A stretch of DNA of 64,000 nucleotides from Planctomycetia bacterium (lineage in GTDB: Bacteria > Planctomycetota > Planctomycetia > Pirellulales > UBA1268): contig BJHK01000001.1 in the NCBI GenBank assembly GCA_014192425.1, forward strand, positions 252,623-316,622. The letters are read 5' to 3'. Position numbers and translations under genes: made by a program. Below the pieces are notes generated by a model. The model did not search any database and had not been told where the DNA came from. It was given only the letters and a program-made list of their open reading frames with translations. Shown one piece after another: positions 30,001 through 37,859 of this stretch. Each line of letters starts with the position of its first letter. Position 1 is the stretch's first letter.

Positions 30001-33000
30001 CTGTTATCGGTCGCAAGTCATCGAGGAACGTTCGCCCCTCGAAGCGTGCCTGCTGACAGGCCCTGAGAAACTCTCGTTGAAACCACGGCTCACAGGCAAG
30101 TAACGCGGCCTGGACTCGCTGCGTTGCCCTCGCGTACGCCACGGCGGACTGGAACGCGTCGAGAGTCTCACGAAGACTCTTCGCTGAGCCGCTTGAGAGG
30201 CTCGCATGCAATTCCCCGCCGGCCGGACACGTCAGAACGGCCTCGCTGAGATCACGGCCACCCAACAGGGTCTCGAGGGCTTCTTGCTGTTGGGCCTGCG
30301 TGCGGCACTCCCCGAGGCTCTGGAGCAGGCTGCTGTGGGCGGCAAGCACACGCCGCTGTTCTGCACACCATGCCGCCGTCACAAGAGCACTAATCCGAGC
30401 AGCGGTGTCTGTGCTCGCACTCGAAGAGTTCCCGAGTATTGCGTCCAAAACAGGCAAACACTCCGCAACACTGGCATGTGATTGCCTGAGCCTCATCCGG
30501 ACCCGTTGAAAAGCCTCCAACTCCGAAAACGCTGCCTGGATCCCGCGTAGATCGCCGGTTGTATCGTTGCCCTGCTCGATGTCCCTTTTGCGACCCAGAA
30601 CCCATTCAGGACTGAACCAGCGCTCGCAGGTGGCTAGAGCGTCTTGCGAAATGCCGGCTGCCTGTGCCTGAACAACCGCAACGCGTTGGTCATGCAGGAC
30701 ACCCTGTACCCGAGCGCCGTTGCCTGACTCGATGGCGTCCGAAATGAGTTGTGGGTCAGGACAGGCGTTAAGAGACTGGCAAATACGCCGGGTCGCTTTG
30801 ATTGCTTTCAGTCTGGCTTGGACCTGGGCTTTGTCTGGCTCGCCTGACCACCCAAGTCTTGAGTCCATGGATTCCAGACGCCGCTTTCGGGCGAGAACCC
30901 GATGATGGCGAAACACGAGTTGCATGTAGCTGCTCCGGTCGTGCGGAGCACAGCGGCGAATCGTGTCCTGTATTGTGCTTAGTGCCCCGAGGGCTCGGAG
31001 CGTCAGTTGCTCGTAGCCCTCAACCTGTTTTCTGAATGCCTGTACTTTGTCGAGTGTGGCGATCGCCTCGACGAGCCGGCCAAGGGCAAGTGCGTCGTTG
31101 TCGGGCGGGCCGGTGCCTTCAATGCTGGCTCTACGGTCGGCGAGCCACGATGGGGCCATGTACGGTGTGACGACGTGCAAAGCCGCAAGGCTTGCCACCT
31201 TGGCCTCATGAGCGGAGGCCGCATCCTGCACGACCTCCACCAGGCGGCGTAAGGCGGCGGGAGTGGCTTTCTCAAGCATTCGCTGTCTAGGGAACACCGC
31301 AGGACACCGGGTGACGGCTGCTCGCACGCGATGGGCAGCCTGCAGAAGCTCCATCTGGCTTTTGAGGTGCCCATCGAGTTGCTCCCATAGTCGCGGCGGG
31401 GTGGGCAAACCTGTACCGGCCAAAACCTCTGCTGCTTGCCGGTAGATGTCCTGAACGGCTCGGGCGGCCGCGATGGTCTTGGACCACTCGTCAATCGACA
31501 GGCTTGGACTGGGCGAGGGCAGTGCCTTAACCCATTGCGTCCAGGTTGTGTTCGCCTTCCTATACCGTGGGCTGAGGAAGCTGAGAATGCTCTTTCGGCG
31601 TAGTACCCCAACAGTTTCTTCCAATTGCTCCAGGTACTCGGGCGACGTCTCGCAGAGTTGGTCTAGGGCTGGTTGGCTGCACGGATGCAACTGCTGTGCC
31701 GCGATCTCGGTGCGGAGCTTCTGGAGAGAACTGAAGAGCAGTTCGGCTGGACTTTTGCCACCCGGTCCGCGGTCATACTGGGAATGCATGACCGCCAGAA
31801 ATGCTGCGAGTTCCGCCGATACAGAGGCAAGAGTCGAGCCGTGTTGGGCGATCCAACTGCGGGCATTAGCAGTGTCGGCGACGCTTACTCCTGGCGGGAC
31901 CCGATTGGAGAGAGCAAGGCGGGAATGTTCAGACGCTGCCAACTGGCTCAGGCCATCACGTAGCCGTTGGGTGTGAGACGCATCCCGGGGGAAGCCTGCG
32001 AGGGATTCGAGCAGGACCGGGTCGACTGCCGAGTCCAGCCACACGCCCGTTGCCGACATACACTCCCGCTCAACATGCGAAGCGAGCGTGTCGGGCACCG
32101 AATACAGCAAGGTTTCGAGAGCCGGAACATAAGGTACCGGCTCGGAACTGGCGGAGTGAAACTTGGCCAGTAGATCTAGGAGTTTTTCATACCTGTCCAG
32201 AAGATCGCCCTGCCGTGACAGGTGCAGCAGGCAACTGGTCACTTCAGGTTGGGCTGCGATGGCGTCGACGATGTCTCGCTCTGCCGAGTCAAGCCAAGCA
32301 GCCAGCGACCCATAGTCGCGTAAGTTCCGGGCCATCTGGCTTGGTTGGCCCAAAGCCGCTCGAGCCACCTCTGCCGAGAGCAGGCATTCGAAGTCCTGCA
32401 GAAATTGTTCGCGGGTATGTTGGTCGCATCCGAACTGTGAAAGTACCCGCAGGCTGCTGTTCTCGAGGTTGGCTGAACGCCAGGCCGGCAGGAGTTCCGT
32501 ACACTCTTCACCCACGGCGGCCAACTCCCCGTCGGACAAGGAGCCGACCAAGGCTTGCAGGCGGGCTAGGGCCTGTTCGTCGGCAATATCGACGGGGCCA
32601 GCGGCCAAGGAATTCCGCAACAACCGAATGTAGGCCGAGACAAGTGCTGGTGACTCAAATGACGACAGTCGTGACGCGACCTCTGCAAGCCGTGGCTCGC
32701 TGATGGAGCTTAGAGTCGCCTGATAGCGCTCAAGCCAAGCTGCAAGTGGCTCCGCATCATGAAGCCTCAATGCAAGCGGAATCGGTGTGCCTAATGCCGT
32801 TCGGGCCTCTTCTGCGGTCACCAGGGCATTAAAGTCTCTCCTGAATGCATCGAGTGTGTGCCGAGCGGTGCCGAACGTTGCTAGGGCTCTGAGTGGAGTC
32901 TCCTCGTACTGACACTCAAGCCAGACACCCACCTGCTGGGACACCGCGTCAGCCAACTGCTCAACAGTGCTTTCGTCAAGCGGACCGATCAGTCCTCGCA

Positions 33001-36000
33001 GGGATGATGAAGGTTCTACGGAGACGAGGCCAGGGCCACGAATAGCGACAATCCGATCAAGGACGTCGATGTACCGCGATCCGAAACGGTCAGGCTGAAA
33101 TGCGGCTCCAAAGCGAGCGAAAGAAGCTAATAGCGTTTCAGTGAGGGAGGAAAACCTCGCTTCATGGTCGGCGAGCCATACGGACATCGCCTCCGGGTCT
33201 GCTGTCGGGATCGTGAACGCATTTTTCGCGATCGTCGAAAGGCGGCTCTGTTCGTGGGCCGCAAAGCTTAGAAGTGCCGCCTGAACTGCTTCCGATTCAC
33301 CCACCTGACCAGGCAAGTCGTTCATGACCTGCAGCGGGCTGTTTTCAAAGTGTGCGGCCAGCCAGACCTGAGCGTGTTGGCCGCACCGTTGTGCAAGACT
33401 TTCCACCTGCTCCGAAGAAAGCGAAGCAAGCGGCTCCGTCAGCCCCTCTACGGACAAAGGCTTGCGTATGTTGCCGGTCTGTAAGGAAACCAACGCCTCG
33501 ATCAGGCTGGCGTAACGGTTCCCGGGGCCCCCGTCCTGAAACAACTGTTGTAGCGGGGCAGTCGCCGTGATCTGGCTGGTAGTCAGCCCATCAAGAAAAC
33601 TTCGATAGGTCCGTAGCCACTCGCCCAGTGACTCCGGCGGCATGCTCGGCAGAGACGGGTGTGTTTGTGCGGGCAGTGAGCTCCGTAGAACCTCGGCAGA
33701 CTCGAAATCCTCGATTGCTGCCTGAAACTCAGAGATCGTGGCATTGTCGTGAGGAAACTGAAGAGTAGCCGACAGCGGACTGTTGTCGTACTCGGCCTCA
33801 AGCCATTGTTCAGCAACACCACGGCACGCTTCCTCCAGTTCGGCCACAGCCGCATCGGTTTGTGTGGAAAGCAGGCGGCGGAGTCTCGCTGCATCGATAG
33901 TTTCACGGGCACCGTCTTCTTCGAGAGCTATCAGGTCAGCAAGGATCTGGCGGTAAGACTTGCCTGATATCTCATCGACGCGAGCTGAGGCGTGGTACTG
34001 ATTGTCAATCTCCGTCTCAAGCTTCTCGATCTGGGAGGCGAGAGTAGCTGCTTCCCGCTCGAGATGTCGGGCCTCGTCTGGATTTGCCTGAGCCAGTGTC
34101 TCAAGCTGCTCGCGTATCGCACGAAGCAGGGGCTGACGGTCTCTTGTGACGTCTGTGACCATCGCCAGACGGGCTTCGAGGCCCTCGGCAACTAGGCGTT
34201 TTCTGACAACTTCAAGGGCTGGAAGTTTCTGGCACACGATCAGGACGCTTTTACGGCGGCCGATGCAGTCGGCGACGAGGTTTACGATCGTCTGGCTCTT
34301 GCCCGTCCCAGGCGGACCCTGAATCAGCAAGCCTGGTGCGGAACGGGCTCGTGCGATGGCCTCTTCCTGCGACGGGTCGCTGTGCGTGATGAGAAAGCGT
34401 TCGGAGATCGGGATATGCGGGCAACTGTTCTCGGACGGGCCGGTGGCTTGCGAACTGATTTCCCCGACGCGAAGCATCGGCTCAAGAGCGGAGTTCTCAG
34501 GCGGACGCTGCTTCAGTTGCCGCAGGTCTTCGACAAGAGACTGGCCCATGAACTCCATGTGGAACAGAACTGCACTGCAAATGCAGCGTTCCTCTCCGGC
34601 GGCGATGCCACTGAGATCCCGCGGGAGCGGCTGCAGCGTGCGGCTTGCCGGGGCGGCCCGCACACCAAAGGCATCCATGATGTCCGCAAGCCTGACGGCG
34701 GAACGACTCAGGATATCGTTGGCGATGGCCTGCCAGTGCTTCGCCCCCTCGATCCCAAACATGCCGGTGAATGCTGGGTTCAGCAGCACTTCTCGCCCCT
34801 CGCTGTCGAAGGCCAGCGAGAAGTCCATGCGGCTCCCAACTTGCCCGGCTACTTTGACGGGCCACAGCAGGATGGGTGCGAGTCTCGGGGCTGACTTTTC
34901 CGCATGATCCCTTCGGAGCAGGAATGGAAAACCGATGTACGTGCCGTTGATTCCCGTATCCCGCTCGTACTGCCGCGTCCGATTCAGCAGGTTCCGCATG
35001 CGTCTTTCCGGGCCTTCCGGGTCCTGGAACACATCTGCGTCGAGACGGAAGGTGCGATCGGTCCGCTGAAGAAACTGTTCGACCAGGGTTGCCGCGGCAT
35101 CGCCGTCAAGTGCAAGCTCCGTCATGTCGATGCGGGGTGTCGTCTTGGCGATCGTCATTCGGACGAGTTGCCCCCGCAAAATCGCTCCGGAAATCTTTTT
35201 CTCGAAGAATTCCAGGACTGACGAGATGTATTCCTGATGTGGTGGTTTCGCCCATTGCTCTGCAGGTATTCCCAGCAAAATCAGGATGTTCTCGATCCCG
35301 ATGCGTCGCTCCAGACGAAACTGATCTGCCCATGCATCGCAGCGTTCCACACCACACCGTGCGAAGCCACCGATTCGTTCATCGAGCAGCCCGTAGAGTT
35401 CACCTCGGGGATGAGCAAGGCTGCTCCGCATGTCCTCCGGCAAAGGCGATGCAAGGCCATACTGTTCCGCAAGATGCTCAGTAGCCTGGATAATCTCGTC
35501 GCACGAACGAAACTGATCGATGCCTGCTGCAAGCAGCAGGATCAGGTCTTCATCAGAGCAATGCTTTCGGGAGAGAATCGTTGCCAGGCTTGAATGCGAT
35601 GCGTCCGGGAAATCCAGGCGACGTGCGTCCCACGCGGCGGTGAGTTTCGCCCGGGAAGTTGAAAGGGCCAGCACCTGAAAGGCCTCGGTGGCGAGGGTGA
35701 TTTCCTGGGCCGCGGCTCGAGTCCGAATGGCTTCAGCTCGTCGGGCAAGACGTTGGAGCCAGTTGTCCGTCTGCAGCCCGTATTGGTGCAGGAGTTCCGG
35801 GATCGGTCCCGAAATTAAATCGTAGCCAGCGGCTGGGTTGTTCAGCAGCCAGGCGGGATTGACGATCGCCTCCTCAAAAATCAGGGGAAGCGTCGGGTTC
35901 AGCATCTGGAGGGCGACCCCGAGTCGGAAGCCAACGGCGGGTTCAATCCGCTGCCCCAGATCTCGGAGGCTCGAGATCGTACGGCCGTCGAGGTTCAGAT

Positions 36001-37201
36001 CCTCAGCCCAGGTGGCTAATCGGCCGTGGGCCAGAAGGTCGCAGGCTTCGCTCCAATGCAAGGCCCGTGCGGCGTCGACTGCAAAACGGCGCACGTCTGT
36101 GTAGTTCTTGCCCCCGAAGAAAATCGCGGGATCGTTCTCTGAAACAGAGCTCCCCCGCTGACGCTCCTGTACCGTCGGCGACTCTCCATCGAGCCAGGCA
36201 CGCACTTCCTTCCACTGCCACCTTTTGGAGCGATCGAGAGTGAGCAGCCCCTGCAGCAGTAGGTCGAGACGAGGATCAAGCCCCGGTGGAATCTGGGCAC
36301 CATTGGCGTTGACATCAATCAGAAACAGCTGGTCATTGATCCCCGCGAAGCACTCTCCACGGGTCACTATCCCCAGCACGATCATGCCGAGGCTCCACCA
36401 GTCGGAAGCGGAGGCCACACCCCCCATGACGGCCTCGGGAGCTGTATAGCGAGTGACCTCCAGTGGGGACTCCACGTCCAGATCGAGCTCAGAGAGCCTG
36501 CCTGACTCAAAGCCCGAGATAACAAGGTCAAGAGGCTCTCTGGCACGGACAAGAATCTTGTCTGGGCTAAGAGCACGGTGCCGTAAGCCCACCTCCATGA
36601 AAGCGGCGAGAGCCTTTGCTGTTTCGGCTACCAGGGAAAGAATCGTAGCCGTGTCGCCCGCGTCTAACTGCAATGTTGCGAGACTGCCACCATGTATCTC
36701 TTCGGTGACCTCATACACTTGGCCCTCCCAGCGACCAAAGTCCAGCAGAGCTGCTATGTGATCGGCAGAAACTCGCCGCTGCAAAGCCTCGTAGACGGTA
36801 GGGTCGGGTTCCGATCCCGGGCTGTACAGTGTCAACACGCCCTGGCGGTCATCTAAAACATGGCGAACGCGGTGGCGGGTTCGCACGACCCCTTTGGCTG
36901 GTAGGTCCGCCAAGACGCTCCATCCAGCGATCACACGAGTCGGCGGGGATGGATCAATGACGCAGTTGCAAGTACGACACAGCAGGTCCCCCTCACTGAT
37001 CTCGTGCCCGTTCGGGCACGTGAGCTGCCGCGGCTTGGCTATTTCGCCGTCGCCAATCGGAGGGTGGTCTTGATGGATGTCTTCACCGGTGAGATCCCAG
37101 CCGCAGAGGATGCCGTTTGGCTCGTTGGCACAGACAAACTCATCAACGCCGCGGGTGCTTCCGCACTTCGGGCAACGACGGTATGGGTTCAGCGTGCTCA
37201 T
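27038..37201 (-). CDS. Giant pseudokinase-SF1 helicase-nuclease protein (3387 residues)
   Basis: Domain order: two zinc-ribbon-like Cys clusters (C10PKC; C62PNG/C75RTC); a kinase-like domain (about 93-340); a DUF4011-like region to about 940; SF1 helicase Walker A GPPGTGKSQT near 963; Walker B FDEASQMP near 2930; motifs V/VI (NVQGDERDLILFS, LNVAVTRARR) near 3190-3215; and a Vsr/MTES_1575-like nuclease near 3275-3380 (GVGIECD). The kinase lacks the catalytic Asp (HRALSPDKIL, not HRD) and DFG (ISGF) but keeps APE (TAPEAV) and SDWWSLG. The nuclease has Asn where family members carry the first Asp (GVNFSI). About 1960 residues separate Walker A from B, mostly two tandem repeat families. The start overlaps the upstream radical-SAM stop (ATGA). 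It is a COG1112-like helicase; a defence role is inference. Confidence 0.85.
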   Translation of the reverse strand: MSTLNPYRRCPKCGSTRGVDEFVCANEPNGILCGWDLTGEDIHQDHPPIGDGEIAKPRQLTCPNGHEISEGDLLCRTCNCVIDPSPPTRVIAGWSVLADLPAKGVVRTRHRVRHVLDDRQGVLTLYSPGSEPDPTVYEALQRRVSADHIAALLDFGRWEGQVYEVTEEIHGGSLATLQLDAGDTATILSLVAETAKALAAFMEVGLRHRALSPDKILVRAREPLDLVISGFESGRLSELDLDVESPLEVTRYTAPEAVMGGVASASDWWSLGMIVLGIVTRGECFAGINDQLFLIDVNANGAQIPPGLDPRLDLLLQGLLTLDRSKRWQWKEVRAWLDGESPTVQERQRGSSVSENDPAIFFGGKNYTDVRRFAVDAARALHWSEACDLLAHGRLATWAEDLNLDGRTISSLRDLGQRIEPAVGFRLGVALQMLNPTLPLIFEEAIVNPAWLLNNPAAGYDLISGPIPELLHQYGLQTDNWLQRLARRAEAIRTRAAAQEITLATEAFQVLALSTSRAKLTAAWDARRLDFPDASHSSLATILSRKHCSDEDLILLLAAGIDQFRSCDEIIQATEHLAEQYGLASPLPEDMRSSLAHPRGELYGLLDERIGGFARCGVERCDAWADQFRLERRIGIENILILLGIPAEQWAKPPHQEYISSVLEFFEKKISGAILRGQLVRMTIAKTTPRIDMTELALDGDAAATLVEQFLQRTDRTFRLDADVFQDPEGPERRMRNLLNRTRQYERDTGINGTYIGFPFLLRRDHAEKSAPRLAPILLWPVKVAGQVGSRMDFSLAFDSEGREVLLNPAFTGMFGIEGAKHWQAIANDILSRSAVRLADIMDAFGVRAAPASRTLQPLPRDLSGIAAGEERCICSAVLFHMEFMGQSLVEDLRQLKQRPPENSALEPMLRVGEISSQATGPSENSCPHIPISERFLITHSDPSQEEAIARARSAPGLLIQGPPGTGKSQTIVNLVADCIGRRKSVLIVCQKLPALEVVRKRLVAEGLEARLAMVTDVTRDRQPLLRAIREQLETLAQANPDEARHLEREAATLASQIEKLETEIDNQYHASARVDEISGKSYRQILADLIALEEDGARETIDAARLRRLLSTQTDAAVAELEEACRGVAEQWLEAEYDNSPLSATLQFPHDNATISEFQAAIEDFESAEVLRSSLPAQTHPSLPSMPPESLGEWLRTYRSFLDGLTTSQITATAPLQQLFQDGGPGNRYASLIEALVSLQTGNIRKPLSVEGLTEPLASLSSEQVESLAQRCGQHAQVWLAAHFENSPLQVMNDLPGQVGESEAVQAALLSFAAHEQSRLSTIAKNAFTIPTADPEAMSVWLADHEARFSSLTETLLASFARFGAAFQPDRFGSRYIDVLDRIVAIRGPGLVSVEPSSSLRGLIGPLDESTVEQLADAVSQQVGVWLECQYEETPLRALATFGTARHTLDAFRRDFNALVTAEEARTALGTPIPLALRLHDAEPLAAWLERYQATLSSISEPRLAEVASRLSSFESPALVSAYIRLLRNSLAAGPVDIADEQALARLQALVGSLSDGELAAVGEECTELLPAWRSANLENSSLRVLSQFGCDQHTREQFLQDFECLLSAEVARAALGQPSQMARNLRDYGSLAAWLDSAERDIVDAIAAQPEVTSCLLHLSRQGDLLDRYEKLLDLLAKFHSASSEPVPYVPALETLLYSVPDTLASHVERECMSATGVWLDSAVDPVLLESLAGFPRDASHTQRLRDGLSQLAASEHSRLALSNRVPPGVSVADTANARSWIAQHGSTLASVSAELAAFLAVMHSQYDRGPGGKSPAELLFSSLQKLRTEIAAQQLHPCSQPALDQLCETSPEYLEQLEETVGVLRRKSILSFLSPRYRKANTTWTQWVKALPSPSPSLSIDEWSKTIAAARAVQDIYRQAAEVLAGTGLPTPPRLWEQLDGHLKSQMELLQAAHRVRAAVTRCPAVFPRQRMLEKATPAALRRLVEVVQDAASAHEAKVASLAALHVVTPYMAPSWLADRRASIEGTGPPDNDALALGRLVEAIATLDKVQAFRKQVEGYEQLTLRALGALSTIQDTIRRCAPHDRSSYMQLVFRHHRVLARKRRLESMDSRLGWSGEPDKAQVQARLKAIKATRRICQSLNACPDPQLISDAIESGNGARVQGVLHDQRVAVVQAQAAGISQDALATCERWFSPEWVLGRKRDIEQGNDTTGDLRGIQAAFSELEAFQRVRMRLRQSHASVAECLPVLDAILGNSSSASTDTAARISALVTAAWCAEQRRVLAAHSSLLQSLGECRTQAQQQEALETLLGGRDLSEAVLTCPAGGELHASLSSGSAKSLRETLDAFQSAVAYARATQRVQAALLACEPWFQREFLRACQQARFEGRTFLDDLRPITDALPMLHAYQDLRAVLQTPGAELPRNVFESLAEVQTALRAVPQEAVAACVHRLIVCTWLEEKKKSIGQAVPCLRDVWAVFPEQLGQTIAALKAVRDLAQHLARCPEPQDLKAAVTSGEPASVSRTVSGIRAGVEIHHAQQASFSALQNLEPWFRAEWVTARRNAVFTGDSNDAALSPIVDAAPTIAAYQHFRHALATCEPNVGEVFARLAVSRPVLEALPSGDLPHEVQRAIRNAALEGTKQALEKQYAVLHALAATASHDGHAVLEILSRAKRLHESMQTCPLGSHLTSALALRGAEPLQALLSGFATAAEHGRVVRGSLRALGDLAGYMRPEWIDSATQAIRRNDETKQMVAGIVRALPTLRAYQLFRGRVATLPESAVKCFAVLAKYRETLRTAASDTGDRTVGDLVRQVIRREALLGWKNRLEAQEPCLLAEGTELGAKVDRLRKLDIRLRAVNRQRLSQDMPTQHIQNRGPWTDITRLVGPRAIRLREFFGRGLDLGLLSLRPVWLTTPDVASQLLPLDKGLFDLVIFDEASQMPVEYALPCLYRARSAVVSGDDKQMPPSTFFGGRIETDEGDVLDGDMPDETASDEERQAFEQAWNRREIKDCPDLLHLGDAVLKRATLQVHYRSEYRELIAYSNAAFYQNELGVPVRHPDEAVRTAKPIEYLNVAGVYTKQTNQDEAERVVDFLAALWLEGSGGPPSVGVVTFNLRQAELIEECLEDRAEADEAFRIVYAREQARSDRGEDMSFFVKNVENVQGDERDLILFSTTFGPSEKGVFRRNFGALGHKGGERRLNVAVTRARRKVVIVSSMPIDEVSDMLRTRRKPEKPRDYLQAYLQYAWLLSGGSLEEARSLTGRLVTAGKASESTTGQSDGFLASVAGFIRSLGYEPVNTSHDPILGVNFSITDPATGSFGVGIECDPPRHRLTQRARAREIWRPDVLERAYRVVHRVSPYAWYHDRESEQRRLRTVIVEALSDSSSNTP

Positions 37202-37848
37202 CGGATGAGGTGCTCAGTCGTACGGCTGGCGATTCCCTGGGCTGCCAGCAGCTTCTGGAGCCTCTCCAGATCGCCGCGGCGAGGGATTCCGGCCATCCAC
37301 GCGGTACCATCTCCGTCGACCATGACGTCTAGGCGGTCATCTCGACCGTCTCGCGGCCGCTGAAACTCACCAAACCGCAGACGCCCTAGGTCCGAGAGCG
37401 TATGGAGCGTCTGGTTGTCGCTGCCCATCAGTGGCTTTGTCTGGGGGGCGGACAGGTCAAAGGGTTCAGAAATCACGGCGTCCACGAGGCCCTGCCAGTT
37501 GGTGAGCCAGGGCATGAGCGACGCAAATGCTAGTCCCGAATAGACGAGCACATCGCTGCCGGGGCGGAGAATCTGCCTCAGGCCACGAAGCAACTCGCCC
37601 AAGCCGTCCGGTTGCTCAAAAGGCTCGCCGCCGGAAATCGTTATCCCATCGGCCATGCCCGCGTACGCAGCCACTCCCGCAAGCACCTCTGCGACGGGAA
37701 TGCGATCTGCGTTCACCGACCACGTATCGACTGATATGCAACCTGGACAGCGAATGCTGCACCCCTGAAACCATATCCCCAACCGCTGTCCGGGGCCCAG
37801 GGTCGTGACCGGAAAATGAACACGGGAAATTGCAATACTGCGACCCAC
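37198..37848 (-). CDS. Radical SAM 4Fe-4S activase-like protein
   Basis: I place the start at GTG 37848, preceded by GAGAGG and just after the AAA+ stop; a longer frame to 37920 would overlap that gene by 61 bases. This gives 216 residues. C30, C34 and C37 (GCSIRCPGC) form the Cx3Cx2C cluster that holds the 4Fe-4S cluster for SAM cleavage. Next come GITISGGEPFEQP (the GGE SAM-binding motif) and DVLVYSGL. It most resembles anaerobic ribonucleotide reductase or pyruvate formate-lyase activases (NrdG-like), but no glycyl-radical enzyme is nearby. The C-terminal third (about 140-216) is extra to short NrdG proteins. Its stop overlaps the giant gene start by ATGA, so its product is probably needed with the giant protein. 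Confidence 0.85.
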   Translation of the reverse strand: MGRSIAISRVHFPVTTLGPGQRLGIWFQGCSIRCPGCISVDTWSVNADRIPVAEVLAGVAAYAGMADGITISGGEPFEQPDGLGELLRGLRQILRPGSDVLVYSGLAFASLMPWLTNWQGLVDAVISEPFDLSAPQTKPLMGSDNQTLHTLSDLGRLRFGEFQRPRDGRDDRLDVMVDGDGTAWMAGIPRRGDLERLQKLLAAQGIASRTTEHLIR

Positions 37849-37859
37849 GTAGCTGCCTC

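Noticed and set aside
28467-35593. Many short plus-strand frames within the giant gene
   Set aside because: They are antisense shadows of one continuous 3387-codon frame with helicase motifs.
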